From Hydractinia symbiolongicarpus (taxonomy: Eukaryota > Cnidaria > Hydrozoa > Anthoathecata > Hydractiniidae): a stretch of 60,000 nucleotides of DNA. Where the stretch lies: assembly GCF_029227915.1 (NCBI RefSeq), contig NC_079883.1, positions 5,520,001-5,580,000 of the forward strand. Direction: 5' to 3'. Positions 1 to 12,690 of this stretch are shown piece by piece (position 1 is the stretch's first letter; every line of letters begins with the position of its first letter). The notes beneath the pieces were generated by a model that did not search any database, had not been told where the DNA came from, and was given only the letters and a program-made list of their open reading frames with translations. A program made the position numbers and the translations under genes.

Positions 1-79
1 TATTTTAAACCCCACCCCTCTCCTGCGGAAGAAAAATATCGCCATTTTGCAACTCGAGTTCTAACCAAAATATTAACAC

Positions 80-183
80 CAACCTCGAACCCAGGGCCTG
101 TAGCGTTTTTTGATATAAGGATGAAACGCGTAAGCGTTTCATCCTCATATCAAAAAACGCTACAGGCCCTGGGATCAAGGTTG
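80..183. mobile_element. Palindromic MITE, copy 1 (Mutator-like, 9-bp TSD)
   Basis: An almost perfect 50-bp inverted repeat with a 4-nt centre. The arms begin CAACCT and contain CCCAGGGCCTGTAGCG, with about three mismatches between them. The flanks carry the same nine bases, TATTAACAC, at 71-79 and 184-192. A second copy at 44937-45025 has a different nine-base flank duplication, so this is a mobile family. Nine-base duplications with long terminal inverted repeats are typical of Mutator-like elements; that class is inference because no transposase is present. Confidence 0.8.
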
Positions 184-187
184 TATT

Positions 188-620
188 AACACCCTATTCG
201 GTCAATTTTCTGTGACGTCATCAGAAGCTTGAAATTTGTTCGAATAAACCTCAAAAGTAAAGCCAAAGAGCTGTTGGGTCGAGAATGCAAAACACCGCTA
301 TCTGCTTAAAAAATTAAATTACCGTTTAAAATTTATGAGAGCCAAGTTTAGCTGACATATTTTCTAGTTTTTACATAATTAATTTGCATAAAATAATACC
401 AAAAATCAACCGAGATTTCTCCTAGAATTATCCATAAGTGTTAATCATATTTTTCTGATACCATGATTTTATTGGAATTTGGGGTAGTTTTGAGTAATGG
501 CAAATATCTTAAGTTTTCAGAGGACCCATACCTCTGAAAACTTAAGATATTTGCCATTACTCGAAATTTAAAAATTTGGCATAGGTATTAAAAAAACTCA
601 GTTTTTATCAAAACCATACC
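188..620. repeat. Dispersed repeat, copy 1 (inverted relative to 4490-5140)
   Basis: The stretch resembles the reverse complement of 4490-5140. Shared landmarks are ACCCTATTC, TTTTCTGTGACGTCATCAGAAGCTTG, the CTATCTGCTTAAAA segment and GGGGTAGTTT-GAGTAATGGC, in the same order. It is a diverged non-coding copy of an unidentified element. It contains the perfect hairpin at 492-562. Confidence 0.6.
492..562. repeat. Perfect hairpin, 32-bp arms, 7-nt loop
   Basis: Arms 492-523 and 531-562 are exact reverse complements around the loop ACCCATA. The related repeat at 4490-4550 has only one copy of this sequence, so the hairpin arose by local inverted duplication within copy 1. It could fold as a miRNA-like precursor, but nothing in the sequence shows that it is expressed. 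Confidence 0.85.
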
Positions 621-1043
621 GGGCAGCAGGCGGAGTGATGAAATTGTTTAGAGTTAAAATCCGCAGACGATCTCTAGAACAGGACCGATATTCATTTTAA
701 AGTATTTTACATTGGAACGTAAACTGGTAATATAAAAAACTCTGCGAACCGGACTTTTCTCGAAACGAGCATTACATTTTCATATCCTCGAGCCCTGGGG
801 CTTCTGGCCTTTGGGGGGAGGGGAAAGTGTTGCGGGGTTGTGTTGTGAGTAGTTCCTTGAATAAAACCACAACAGCAAATGTCCATTAGTCATCACATTG
901 TGTGTTTTTAAAAATCAAAACAAAAACAAATCGCAGTTATGAAAATGGTAGTTTTTTTGTTACGTGGAGTTGACAAATTTGATTTTGACTGTTTTCTTGA
1001 CTTGTAATATTGCTAATTTTTGGAAAATCGATGCTAATGCATA

Positions 1044-1312
1044 ATGTTAGGCTCAGTTCAAATTTCTGGAGAAGATATTGGTGACATAGAAGTAAGAGAT
1101 ATATGCGAATCTCTACGTGGAAATTCCATTCGTTTGCTTTCTCTTCGTGGTTGTGCAGTTGATGATGCTAATTTCCGCAAGCTAATGGAATCTATAAAAG
1201 AAACAAATTCTCTTGTTCATTTAAACCTCAACTTAGGGGTAATAAATAGCAGAAATAGAGTTTTATGGCTGGCGGATGGTGTAAAAGGAAACGAAAGCTT
1301 AAACACACTATT
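1044..1312 (+). CDS. LRRC73: LRRC73 orthologue, coding exon 1
   Basis: First coding exon of a leucine-rich-repeat protein. The peptide starts MLGSVQISGEDIGDIEVRDI and continues through RLLSLRGC and HLNLNLGV, the N-terminal signature of LRRC73 as I know it from vertebrates. The ATG at 1044 opens the frame and matches the start of the vertebrate protein. The exon ends in TT|GTAAGG at 1312/1313 (phase 2) and joins 9236 to rebuild Leu-Leu-Leu-His-Gly-Asn. With exon 2 it encodes about 264 residues, somewhat shorter than the roughly 316 of the human protein, which has a longer acidic tail. LRRC73 is a ribonuclease-inhibitor-type LRR protein of poorly known function, presumably a cytoplasmic protein-binding scaffold. 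Confidence 0.9.
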
Positions 1313-1784
1313 GTAAGGTTTCTTTACTTTTATAATTTTACAAGAACTTCAATATACATTATATGCATAATTTAGCTAACTAGTGTGTAAAAAACACATA
1401 CCTTAAATCTATAGCTACCTACCAACATTCATAGTTATTATAATTTTGTGTCAAGTTGCAATCTTTAGATTAGCTAGCCAATTATTAGCTTATCTACTAT
1501 ATGTATACCTTTAAACCTTTTTGAATGTTTACGTTTTTCGCAGTAAGCCCTTTTGGCTTTAACAATACACTTTACGATAGTTCGGGAAAAATAACACTCC
1601 ATTGTAGCTTATTTTGTGATCAGAGGGGGTAAACATCACAGTTTTATAAGGAGAATAACACGTTCTTCTGATAACTTTTCTTGCCGCGTTTTGTTTCCTA
1701 AACGGTAAAAAATAATCACATTAGACCAATTAGGAAGCTATGAATGGTAATTTATGCTTTTGTGTTATGCATCAAGCACTGTTC

Positions 1785-2230
1785 TGGTAGCCAAGGGGGA
1801 CCCAGCATAATTTTACTAACCACCAGTGAATCAGATTAGTTAAGGTGGGGATTACACTGGGTTGCCAAATATTTTTTTGCAGAATACTGTCCGCACTTTT
1901 TAATTGGTTATAAACATCTATAAGTGATCATTATTAGGAAATCTTTTCTTTTTTATTGCTTTGGATAGAAGTGGTCTCACTCACACAAACCTAGAATAAT
2001 AAATTTCCCTTGTTGTTTAACAGGGTAAATTGTGGTCACACCTACTTTATTGGCTCACACTGACTTTATTGGGTTTGCTCTAAGGAATGATTTTGTGTTA
2101 TTTGGGTGGATTGAATTAGGGATTTGCTCTGAACCATTCAATTGCATCTAAGCTTTTGTATAGGAGAAACTCAATTTTAATATCCTCAAAGAAAGCTTAA
2201 TTAGCTAGGTTCTAGACCCAAAATCACACC
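1785..2230. mobile_element. MITE with GACCCAGC ends, copy 1
   Basis: This segment matches the better preserved element at 37272-37769. Shared features are a GGTAGCCA/GACCCAGCATAATTTT start folding back on a nearby ACACTGGGTT, a central CATTCAATTGCATCTAAGC and an AAGCTTAATTAGCTAGG end. Its boundaries are approximate because this copy is more diverged. Confidence 0.55.
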
Positions 2231-4369
2231 ATCTATTATGCGTACTTTGTCAGTTATTTACTTACAAATACTGCCCTGACCTATTATTGTTTGTAAATGT
2301 GATGGCCCCACTTTCGAGGGTGGTTCAATGGTGTGATCCGTTTGTCAACACTTTTTTCCAACTATCAATGCTTTAGCGTTAGTAGCGAAAAATACCACAG
2401 TAAAAAAAAAGTGCCAAAGCCGCTGCTAGTTTGAAGAAGAAATCCACTTAAGCTACATGAAAACAATAATCATGCAGTTTTAACTGTTAATAATCATTGA
2501 TTTAACCGTTAATATTCATTTATTGTTAATAGCAGTTGAAACTGCATGCTGTTTTATGATGTACACATGGAAAACTTGAAATCTGTGTACTCACAAAGAT
2601 CCGCCAGAGCATACTATAGAAGCAACCATTTCTTTAGAAGTCTTAATTATTATTTTTTTTCAAATATTTATGCAGGATATAGCCACTTCAGTGTTGGTAA
2701 CACTGTTATCAATGTGGGTCCTGTGTTTGGAATGTATGCATTAAGTATACACTGGTAATACCTACCCAATTTCCCTCACAAGGCATGGGTTGACCCGAAG
2801 CTGTGGTAAAGGCACTTGCTTAACATGCCCGCGCTGTGGACCGAACCACGGACCTTGTGAAGTACAGTCAAACGACATCCTTAAAAGTCTCTAAAAATTT
2901 AGGCTTAACTTTTTGTCTGTTAAGTACACCTTAACCCCCTCCGCTACCTCTTAATGGATCTCCCAAAAAACATTGAAGCCTGTTTCAGGAATTGTCAGAA
3001 ATCTTGAAAATATATTCAAAAATTAAGAGAAGGTCAGGAGTTTTAGGTTTAGATGGCCTAAAACAATCATGGAAATGATAACAGCATTCAGCAATGCAGT
3101 TGTAATTGTCTTCTAACTTAAAACTAAGGACGGCAAAAATACTGCCGTCATCCCCTTTATGGTCTTTTCCATTAACTGAGTTTCTGTGCAACCAATAATT
3201 ATCTCTTTTTACCATAGTCAGTTGCTGCGTCTATTTCTTATCTTGTTAAATCTTATGAACGATTGTTTTAATTCGTTCTGGTTACACAAAATAGGAGTTT
3301 TTAGACCTCCTTTTCCTTCAATCTACCTGTCAACTTCTCTACTTGTCTAAATAGTAATAACTCATTCATCTATGTAATAAGTTTTTTTACAATTAATTTA
3401 TTTTGTTTATTTATTTTAATATTTTTACAAGATAACCTATTCTGTAAAGTAAAACATATAAATAAATTTATTACTGCTTTTAATTAAGGCACTGTATAAA
3501 AAATTCAAAAGTTAAAAAATGTGTACCTATGTAAAAATAAACATTATGCATAAATAAATTAATAATTAGAGGTGAAGTTAAAAACAAACAAAAAACATCA
3601 ATTAGTAAGAAAAAGAGGTTGAACTTGATTAGATGAAAGAATGGTCTAAAATGTTTACTACAAACAAAAAATAATGAATTATTTAAAATGATCACATATA
3701 TAGTTTTAATATTGGAAACTGTTAAAATTAGCATCATTTAATATTTCTCTTTGTAAGTTGTTATAAATTTTACTGGCCTGGTTCATCAGCACAAAATATT
3801 ATTAAAGTTGACGCATTATTAAGTTAGCACATAATTCACAGTCAATACGCGCACCAGTAAACAACAGTTATTTTTTATTGTGTTCTCGATTGAGAAAATT
3901 GTGTCTGATGGAATGATCTTTCTGGCTTGATCATAATTGAATGGAGCTTTTTTACTGAGTATCTGTAAAGTTAAGGTTAGCCATTCTACCGTATGTCATT
4001 ACAGGAACGATCACATTTGATAAATCGACTTGGCAGCTTTTGCTGTAAGGTATATGGACGTATTTTACATAGGAGGCGTAAACGAGATTTAGTTTTCTTG
4101 TATGATAAGTTGAAACCTTCGCTAAGAGTAAGTGATGTGTTTACTTCAGTTCCAAGGTATTTATAATGGGTTATGATGTTTGATGATATCGTTGCGATGT
4201 TTAATTGTTAGAGGTTTCTCCATATTTTCTTAAGTTTCTGAGGTGTTCCAAACAACACTGCCTCAGTTTTTTCTTTTTTTACAATAAGAATAAGCTCGTT
4301 GTCATAGCACCACATTTCATCCATGTCGTGATAATTGCAATTACCAAGTGACTTCCCTCCACAAAATAA

Positions 4370-5140
4370 GATTCGCATTCCGCCCCCCCCTGACGGTTTT
4401 TTTTAATAACTCCTGATTGCTTTCTTATATGGCTATGATACTTACTGAGTTTCAACATTTATCTATTAGACACCTGCATGCTAAATTTTTAGGTCCCATA
4501 CCTTTCAGAGGCTTTGATGTTGGCCATTACTCGAAACTACCCCTAAAATCTCTATGAAATCCTTATAATGGGGAAAATATAATAACTCCTGTTAGGATTA
4601 TCCTTAGAACTTGAAACTTGCAACACAACTTTGTTTTATAAAAAAGAATCATTTTGAAAAATTTTGACACGTGACTAATCCGATTTCCCGATTTTGTCGG
4701 GAAATCGGATTAGTCACGTGATTAATCGGATCGGATTAGTCGCATTAGATTAGATAATAAAAAAAAACAGATTTTCGGGCAATTTTTGGCAATTTTTTAT
4801 CCGATCCATGTAAAAACCGGAAGATATGTTAAATAAATTTTATTTAGCTTTCAGAAACTTCAAACAGAATGTAAAAATTCGCTTTAGAACAAAAGTAATT
4901 ATATTTTAAGCAGATAGTGGCATTTTTAACAATTTTCAAGCTTCTGATGACGTCACAGAAAATGTGCTGACGCAAGCAAAAATTTATTGCCGCCATATTG
5001 TTCCTTTTATGACGTACTATAAGTGTGCCATGTTTGATTCAATTTGAACAATCCTATGAAAAGTTATGGAGGGGGGGCGGAATCCGCCTCCCCCCCCCGG
5101 TCATAGTATGTTCAAAAAACCCCGGACTGAATAGGGTTAA
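4370..5140. repeat. Dispersed repeat, copy 2, with G/C-run ends
   Basis: The counterpart of 188-620 in opposite orientation. It is bounded by related inverted sequences ATTCCGCCCCCCC at about 4376 and its complement near 5068, followed by AATAACT/ATAACTT on the inner sides, so it looks like a terminal-inverted-repeat element without coding capacity. A perfect hairpin lies inside it at 4668-4720. Confidence 0.55.
4668..4720. repeat. Perfect hairpin, 24-bp arms, 5-nt loop
   Basis: CACGTGACTAATCCGATTT at 4668 is mirrored exactly by the sequence ending at 4720, with TTTTG between the arms. A partial third copy of the arm (ATTAATCGGATCGGATTAGT) follows immediately, so copying in this spot happened more than once. 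Confidence 0.85.
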
Positions 5141-7544
5141 ACTGTTGTTAAAAAATAATATTGCTAACTTGGTGGATTTTTTGACTTATAAGCCATATTG
5201 ATTTTGATGAAGCAGTTTATGTTCTTCAAGATAATGAATCAATTGCTGGTGCACTATTTTTTCTATAATTTTTAAAACAGAAGGGATTTAAGTCGATTAT
5301 TGTCAAAATTATGTTTAGTTCCACTCTTGTATACAGGAATAATCTTTGATGTTTTCCAGTCAGATGGAATTTGGCTGGATAATGATAAATTTATTATATG
5401 CGTCAACAGTGCAGCTAAGACTCACAGAATCAAAATAAAGTTAGGAATTCAATCGATACTAACAGCCTTCTTCTGTTCAAAGAACTTCATGATTTTTACT
5501 ACAGTCTCAATAAATACTTTTTGTATGTTGAATCGTTTAGTAGTACGATTTTTGTTTGTGAAGTGACATTTCCAGGCAAAGTTACGTAACAGCATCAAAA
5601 TACTTTTGGACCAGAATTTTGGTCCTGGCTCCATCTAATTTTTTAATGGACAATATCCTGTAAACCTGGCCCAAAACTTTTTTTAAGGGTCCCTTGTAAA
5701 CCACACCAAAGTAAAACCCTTCTATTTCAGTTGTTAAATTTCCCTATAGCAACCACCTTTGTGGTTCTTCCTATAAACAATTGACAGGATATATCCTTTA
5801 AATTAGTGAGGTTGACCACTTAAAATATATATCATGAACACATCTTTCATGAACAACACCCACAAAATTGGTTCGCTTGTTAAACCACAAACCATGTATA
5901 TAACGACCATAAAAGTAAGATTATCTGCTGAACCACATTGTTTCTGTTTCTGTGTTGTCTTTATTGCAGTAAACTTTATACATTCTGCAAAATATGCAAT
6001 GTAGTCAACTTATTTGCTAATACTACATGATAATATTATTTGCTTCTGCCAAGCAGTTCTTGCCATATAAAGATCTTGTGAAAACTTGATTGTACATTTA
6101 ATTGTAAAGACTATTTACACGTTAATTTGACCAAAATAAACTCAAAATAGTTTTTTTGGAAGTATTTAAATTGTATGTTGAAAGTGATTTATTTTTTATT
6201 GTTAAACACTTGCAACAATGTGAAAAGTTAAAAGTTTTTTTTACATTTTTTAATCAATTAGTTTTGTTTTAGAAAAATTTAAACAGTTTTTTTTAAAAAA
6301 ATTAAAACAAATATTCTCTTATTAAGAACATGATGATGAACTCTGGTCTAACCTGCCTTAGACGGCCGAAAGTTATGAATATTCATTAAATGACCAATCT
6401 TTATGATACCCTACAGGTTTGACAGTACATCATCTTTTTCTGCATGCAAGGCTTGGATTGCTAAATTAGGCCAATATTGGTCAAATAGGTGTAAAAATAC
6501 TTATAGTACCAAAATAACAAACATCTCTTAGCTACACTTTTTCTTTATTCCTACCTACAGAGGCTAGGCTTCTTTACAAAGGTGAAAATAATGAATTTGT
6601 ACCTACTGTTTTGATCAACGAATGTTTAATGGGGTTCTTACAAAATTGCTATATCTTAAATAGGCTAAGTAGACATCTCATTAATGCTTATGGTCTCCTC
6701 TTAATTAAGTGAATCGCTAAATTAACAGCGCTTACTTAGTTGGCAGCTTTTCCTGACTAAATAAGGTAACATTTTGGAAACACAAAATTTTATTTTTACG
6801 TACAAGACTGCCAACGACATCTACGTAGGGTGTAGCTTTGCGCATTTCCAAGGACTCAAAGAATTTCAAAGTCCTAAGGATTTCCAAAGGGTTTACAGAG
6901 TGTAGGGCAAATACTTAAAACCATCTGAAAAAATTAGATAATTTTTTATGGTGTATGCAGCTTATCAACTTTCTCAACAACGAACAATTTGTTCTAGTGA
7001 CAGGCGACAAAAACTTTATTCATGCTTTATATACAGATATAAAAGGAGTAGAGTTGAAATAAATCTTTTTGTTCCATCTATCAGAATCTATGCAAACGAA
7101 TTGATATATTTTCATTGTAAAATGTAATATATATATATAATAATCACGAACTAGCACTAAACTGCATAAGTCAAAATATTAATTGATTTTTATTTTCATT
7201 TTCGTAATGCAATACTTGTGGCTTTAATTATTTTTAATATTTTATTACCTAAAACTAAATCGACTTCTTTATCAAGTCTTCTATTGTTCTTTAAATCACT
7301 GCACAACCAAATGGTATTTCAAAGTTTAAGACTTTGTTATATATATGAAAATATTGCCATTGACGTAAGAACGATGATCTATGTTTAATTTTCAGTAAGA
7401 AGATATTGAAAGAGGTACCATTCACTTGAAGATAGACATATAATTATTTCATTGCGAGGGTATTAGAGAATTTACGATATTTACACAAACAACTATAATA
7501 CCTTTTCACTTCTGTATTTTATTTCCAGGCTTTTAGTTATAATT

Positions 7545-7990
7545 CTAATCATTCTCATCATCATTCTCAGCTTAACGTCTGTTTGCCATGCTGGCATGGG
7601 TTAGATTGGGTATACTAATGACCTTCTAATCTGATGTTGTTAGTTCTAAACTCAAATTTTTATTCATGAAGTATGACCTTTTTACCTCCTGCCAAGTCTT
7701 TCTCGGTCTATGTCTTGGCTTTGCTCTAGGAACCATCTAGACTCTACACTTTCTTACCCATTATCCTCCTCCATTCTTTCCCAGTGTCCCAGCCAACCCA
7801 ATTTTCTTTTCCGGATAACATCTGTAATACCAGCTGGTTTCTTAGCTCACACGAACTCTTTCTGTCTCTCAAACTGGTGTTACACATCCACCCAACCGTT
7901 TTCATATCATTGATTTCCGAAGGCGGAATCTTTAATATCGCCAGGGAAGATAGAGATAGAGATAGAGAGATAGATAGATGGAGACAGCCC
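7545..7990. repeat. SINE-like segment with GATA-type microsatellite tail
   Basis: The segment starts with a TCATCATCATTCTC run followed by CTTAACGTCTGTTTGCCATG and GCTGGCATGGG. I recognise this motif from short retroelements spread across invertebrate genomes. It closes in a GATAGA-rich microsatellite at about 7950-7980. The two overlapping open frames at 7710-8029 have no recognisable family. Identification rests on the motif only, and the limits are approximate. Confidence 0.45.
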
Positions 7991-8371
7991 AGAGCTTGCA
8001 GCCTAAAACATATCCAGGCTAAAGCTTAAAGTTTCCTCGTTTTGACAGATTTTTTCTGAGAACGAGGCTAAATTGAGTTTTAAGCTAATAAGAATCCTAA
8101 CAATGCAACAAATTGTTTTATTATCCAATGAACATTACTTTATTTTAAAGTTTATAATCGAAAGTTAAAGCTCGTACAGTGTAGCATAATGAAGATCGTC
8201 TTATAATGCACCATCTTTGATGTTATATAATTACGTCATTTCCTTCTGTACTACAATTTTGTAGCACGTAGACTAAAGCTATATTCAGCAGAACTAATTA
8301 ATTATCAATGAATTTTAATTTAAAGAGGAATTGTTGATGCTGGATATTTTTGGTGAAAGATAATGTATTAT

Positions 8372-8411
8372 AGCTATAAAATCGTGACATGTATGTCACG
8401 ATTTTATAGCT
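8372..8411. repeat. Perfect short hairpin, 19-bp arms
   Basis: AGCTATAAAATCGTGACAT and its exact reverse complement are separated by two bases. No related copy was noticed elsewhere in the window. Confidence 0.85.
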
Positions 8412-8576
8412 TTTTTCAGATTATTGCTAATGGCGGAAATCTTTAAGCCGCAGGGCTTCTTGTTCCTTTTTAAATAATGAAGATTTCACTAACTCATGTC
8501 TCACTAACGCACCAGCATTACACTCCCTACACAGGCCTAATACAACCTACTGGTCTGCTAGTTTGCATATTTTATC

Positions 8577-8618
8577 TTTTATTATAACTTTAATCATCTG
8601 ATTAAAGTTATAATAAAA
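8577..8618. repeat. Perfect short hairpin, 20-bp arms
   Basis: TTTTATTATAACTTTAATCA is followed by TC and then its exact reverse complement. The sequence is unrelated to the hairpin 166 bp upstream. Confidence 0.85.
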
Positions 8619-8652
8619 CATCAAAAATAGCTAAAATTTGTTTCAAAGCTTA

Positions 8653-8811
8653 AGGGGGATTTTCACGAAGCGAATTGAGCGGCGAATTCGACGGCGAATT
8701 GTATCTGAGCATGCGCAGTTCGATGCAAAATCAAAACAAACAAAACTGCGCATGCTCAGATACAATTCGCTGTCGAATTCGCTGCTCAATTCGCTTCGTG
8801 AAAATCCCCCT
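8653..8811. mobile_element. Palindromic MITE with TTA duplication (PIF/Harbinger-like)
   Basis: The arms start AGGGGGATTTTCACGAAGCG and run for about 70 bp on each side of an A-rich centre, with only a few mismatches. The triplet TTA flanks both ends (8650-8652 and 8812-8814), the target size and sequence used by PIF/Harbinger transposases. Open frames on both strands here are by-products of the palindrome. Confidence 0.75.
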
Positions 8812-9235
8812 TTATTGTGAATAAAATACTTCCGGTATATTTTTTTTACCACACTTTTATCCATGTAAATTTATGCAGAAGAACATAAGATGAAAAACTA
8901 AAAAAGTATTTGAAGGTGTTTTGATTATAACGACTTAGGCAGGACCCTAAGTATGTTAAGGATAGAAATTTGATCTTTTAAACACTTCCTGTTAATTGTG
9001 TGGCATTTTCACACGCATTTTTAAATTCTCCGTTAAAAATTCACAATAATGCTGTCGTTTTTCTGGTTAAAATATGTAAAAATAAAATAAATTATAGATG
9101 ATGTATAAATTATGCTTGATAGCCATGGGTGAAATGACCCTTCCAAAAAATGTGAATTTTTCTAAGATTGACTCTCCTCTGGCTGCCAAACATTTTTGCA
9201 ATGGCTCTATTGTAATTTTAAGTTTATCATTTCAG

Positions 9236-9761
9236 GTTGCATGGTAATCCTATCGGTGATGATGGTATGAGTGTGTTAAGCACGGCCCTTGAACATCATC
9301 CGAACATTCAAACACTTGATGTAGGTGATTGCGAGTTAGGCGACGATGCAATCACTTCTCTCTGCAGTTTGTTCAAATATAGAAGCAACAAAAAAGATCT
9401 TCTCGAGTTGACGTTGACTGGTAATAGAAATATCACTCAAACGGGTTGGGCGCAGTTCACTATGGCGCTTGCTCACGGGACACACATTAAAGGTTTATTC
9501 CTTGATTATAACTTAATTGGTGACTTCGGTGCCGGCATGTTTGCTGTCGCACTTGCAGCAATGAAGAATTTAGAGACGTTAGATTTGGAAGGGACAGGTA
9601 TCACAAATGCTGGTGCTGATTTGCTCTGTGATTCTATCGAATCTTACAATGTCACTCTTCGTGAATTGAACCTTGCTGAAAATGAGATCAGTCAAGACAT
9701 TTTGAACGAGATCAAAGAATGTTTAAATGAAAACACAAGTGCTTTGACATTTCAAAAGTAA
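9236..9761 (+). CDS. LRRC73: LRRC73 orthologue, coding exon 2 and stop
   Basis: The acceptor TTTCAG at 9230-9235 is followed by a frame encoding LLHGNPIGDDGMSVLSTAL, then ALDVGDCELGD-like, LTLTGNRNITQTGW, LDYNLIGDFGAGM, LDLEGTGITN and LNLAENEIS segments. These are successive ribonuclease-inhibitor-type leucine-rich repeats in the order found in vertebrate LRRC73. The stop is TAA at 9759-9761. The vertebrate C-terminal acidic/low-complexity extension is absent. Confidence 0.92.
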
Positions 9762-12330
9762 CTTAGACGACTAAACAGAGAGGGTACAAGTAGCTACATG
9801 TTATTATAAGCGGTGCAGGTTCACCGCGAACAAAAGGACGTGAGCGATTTATTATATGAAGAAATTCATCATGTTAGAAACACAACGCGATTTATAATTT
9901 ATTTTGTTTTTTAAGTGAATGGTTGAATAAGGAAATAATGTTAATAAATGGGCGGGTGTACATATTGCTTGTATAAAGTCACGGTGTATTTTTTATTATT
10001 TTTTTTCAAGTAGAACTACGCTGCATTAATTTTGCCACTTACCTGTATTGCGAAATTTTGTCGCGAAAAATGACAACGGAACACCATCCGCGTAAAATAA
10101 TCTCTTTAAAGTATCGATCGAGGAAAGTGAGACTGAATTGAAAAACATTGCATTTCGACTGTAAAATCGCCTTAAAAAATAGAAGTGTGTTATTTATTTA
10201 TGTATGAATGAATGAACGAATAATGAACACACGGTTCTTATTGAATCAGTGTTGAAGTGACAAAAGCTTTTCCCTTATAAATATTATGTACAACCTGACA
10301 TTCAGGAACACGATGAGAGAGAGAGATAACGTTTTTTTGTAAATTTTTATTTTGTATTTGTATATTAGTTGAAGTTGAGTAAAAAAATGAGTGAGAGGCT
10401 AACTGTAATTAATGTTATAGATGGCTAGTACGTTGGACTAGTTGTACTCACAAAGTTGTAGTTTAATTAGCCACAATTTTGTCAGCCCCTTTGAAATAAG
10501 GACATCACACGACTGACTTTGGATATTGTTGTAATATAGTGGTAAGACTTTTAAACATGAAATTATAGAAGATATCTCGTACCTTGTTAAGAAAATGATA
10601 GATCCCAGGTTTTAAACCTTAAGGACTTATTTTTGATATTAGTATGTATTTTAACGTCTAAGCGGGAAAGGCCAGCTGGACGTTTAGGCAGTTTCTATAT
10701 AGTCATGTTACAAGTTTCCCACGCTTCTTCAAAACTTGTAAAATCTTCAAATTGAAAATGCTTCTCAGTTGACCTCAAATACAAAAGTTGAGAGTTCATC
10801 TTAAAATGTTTATGATACCTTGAACCTCTACAGTTAACGGACTTTTCAAAAATTTCGACAATTTAGTTAAAGAAGAGAGAGAGTGAACCCTGCCGTAAGT
10901 GCTTTATTTGATTCTTTATAATTTTCCATAACTAAAAAAAGGTCCTTGGTACGTAGTTGATTTTTTCTCTCTTTGGGTAAGAGTTTGTAAACTTGTACAT
11001 CAGTCCAGTTCTAATTTATTGCCTACTATTTGCTAAAGGGGGCAGCGCTGGTAACGAGATTAAGGCCACGCCCACCTTTCAAACTTTCTACATTCACCGT
11101 CAATCGAATGACATTGTAACATGGTAATACAACGATTCAGGGTGAATATTGCGTGCTATGTTAGGTTACATTTTCATGGGTTTGGAATTCTTTGAGGAGG
11201 GCGTTTACATGACGGTTAATGCAGCTTTTTTTCGCCAGAAAATAACACAGCTAGCTATATCAAAATGTTAGAAAAACAGTTCTAACAAGTACAAAGTTTG
11301 TGTCTAGAAGTATAACAATCCGATATATTCTGATTTATCAAGCTTTTTTTATGATTAAGAAGTACCTAACAACAGCACATTGTGATAAATCTATACTGAA
11401 CACAACTGCGAAATAAATTGTAGGTACCATGGAAACTTCCTTTTTGCCAAATATGGCCTTTTCTACCTTTCAGTGTACACCAAGACAAAATCTTGTTCAC
11501 ATTAACAACTAGGGTGGCGACATATTTGAAAGGTCATAATTTTCAGTGTTTAGAAAATTTTGGGGTGAAATTTTCAGAGAAAACACTATTTTTTTTTTAG
11601 ATTTTTTGAGAAAATAAAGAGTAACTAATAGACTTTATTTTTTAGATGCCACTTTAGATGAACTTAAGTAAACACAGTATCAGCTCTGTTGCAAGATAAA
11701 CACATGCTTAATATTTTGTTGCATTAAACTGTAACAATGTTCCTGCGCTCCTCAGATTTAAAAGGACTCCTCAATTCTCCTCAATTTTTTTGGAAATTTA
11801 GGTTTTCTTCTTAAATCTCCTTAAAAAAATGTTGACATTTGGATATTTGAGCAACATTTCTTTGTTAGCTTTTGTACGAAAACATTGAGATTCCAGTCTG
11901 TGTGTTCCTTCTTTTTTACAAGTGTAGATTTTTCTCCTCAGTTAGTAAATATTAGAAAAAATGTTGCCATAAACGGTTTTTAGATTTTGTAAGGAATCAA
12001 TATTTTGGGTCTACTTTTTAGGTTACTTAGGAGATATTCGGTGTGATGGCCAATCATGTCGTAGACCTCTGGGCGCGGAGAAAAAAATGTACGTACACAC
12101 AAAGTCAAAATCTTTTGTAGATAAATTCTATTTTCTCCTGAAGCAAAACATACATGTACCTTTATCGCTACAACATACAAAAATAATGTTGCAGCAATTA
12201 AAAAAATAATTTTATAAGAATATCTAAGGTAAGAATGTTTGTAGAATAAATATTATTTCTGGAGAAATTCATGAGTTTTAATCAAGTTTGTGAAATTTAA
12301 TTCTGAGGGAAAATCATAAAACATTCTTCT
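9762..12330. other. LRRC73 3' region and convergent intergenic spacer
   Basis: An AATAAA at 9943-9948 is a reasonable polyadenylation signal for LRRC73. Beyond it the spacer towards the convergent minus-strand gene is AT-rich, with a short GAGA run near 10315 and no supported gene. Confidence 0.5.
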
Positions 12331-12339
12331 CCAAAGGAG

Positions 12340-12690
12340 TTACGTTATGCGTACTACTTTTCGCGCAGCAAAAAAATCTATTTCGCGTGTATTAATTTTC
12401 GCGTAATTTTTTAAATTAAATTTTTAAATTCTCTCACAAATAACAAGAGACCAATAATAAAAATTAGGGCTTCAACATAGGAGACATCCTCCAAGCTTCA
12501 ACACAACTAAAGATGCATTTCTTATTTGTAAACTGTAAAATTATGCAGCTTATTATTTGTCGAAAATCAAGGTGGGGATTCGCGAAAAATAATTTCAGCG
12601 TAATTTCAGTACTAAATTTCGCGCACTAATAAACCTTGAAGCGGGAGTGCGCGAAACTTAATGCGCGCACGAAAATCAGTTTGAAAGAAA
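12340..12690. repeat. CGCG-motif repeat element
   Basis: A cluster of TTTCGCG / CGCGAAA words in both orientations (about 12358-12410 and 12575-12675) around an AT-rich core. It looks like a small inverted-repeat element in otherwise CG-poor sequence. No target duplication could be fixed. Confidence 0.4.

Larger units (their letters stand above)
1313..9235 (+). other. LRRC73 intron (7.9 kb)
   Basis: The intron starts GTAAGG and ends TTTATCATTTCAG. I see no nested protein gene. It holds a partial MITE at about 1785-2230, the repeat at 4370-5140, a SINE-like segment near 7545-7990 with a GATA-rich microsatellite, two short hairpins and a 159-bp palindromic MITE at 8653-8811. The short open frames inside it (for example 2546-2758 and 5300-5566) have no family resemblance and look accidental. 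Confidence 0.85.

Noticed and set aside
2770-2870. tRNA gene or tRNA-type SINE head (TGGTAAAGGCACTTGCTTAA)
   Set aside because: The A-box-like part is on the + strand while the only B-box-like sequence is on the opposite strand, so no cloverleaf can be drawn.
5300-5634. Overlapping frames on both strands downstream of the 4.4-5.1 kb repeat
   Set aside because: They are complementary to each other with no motif of a known family. One or both must be accidental.
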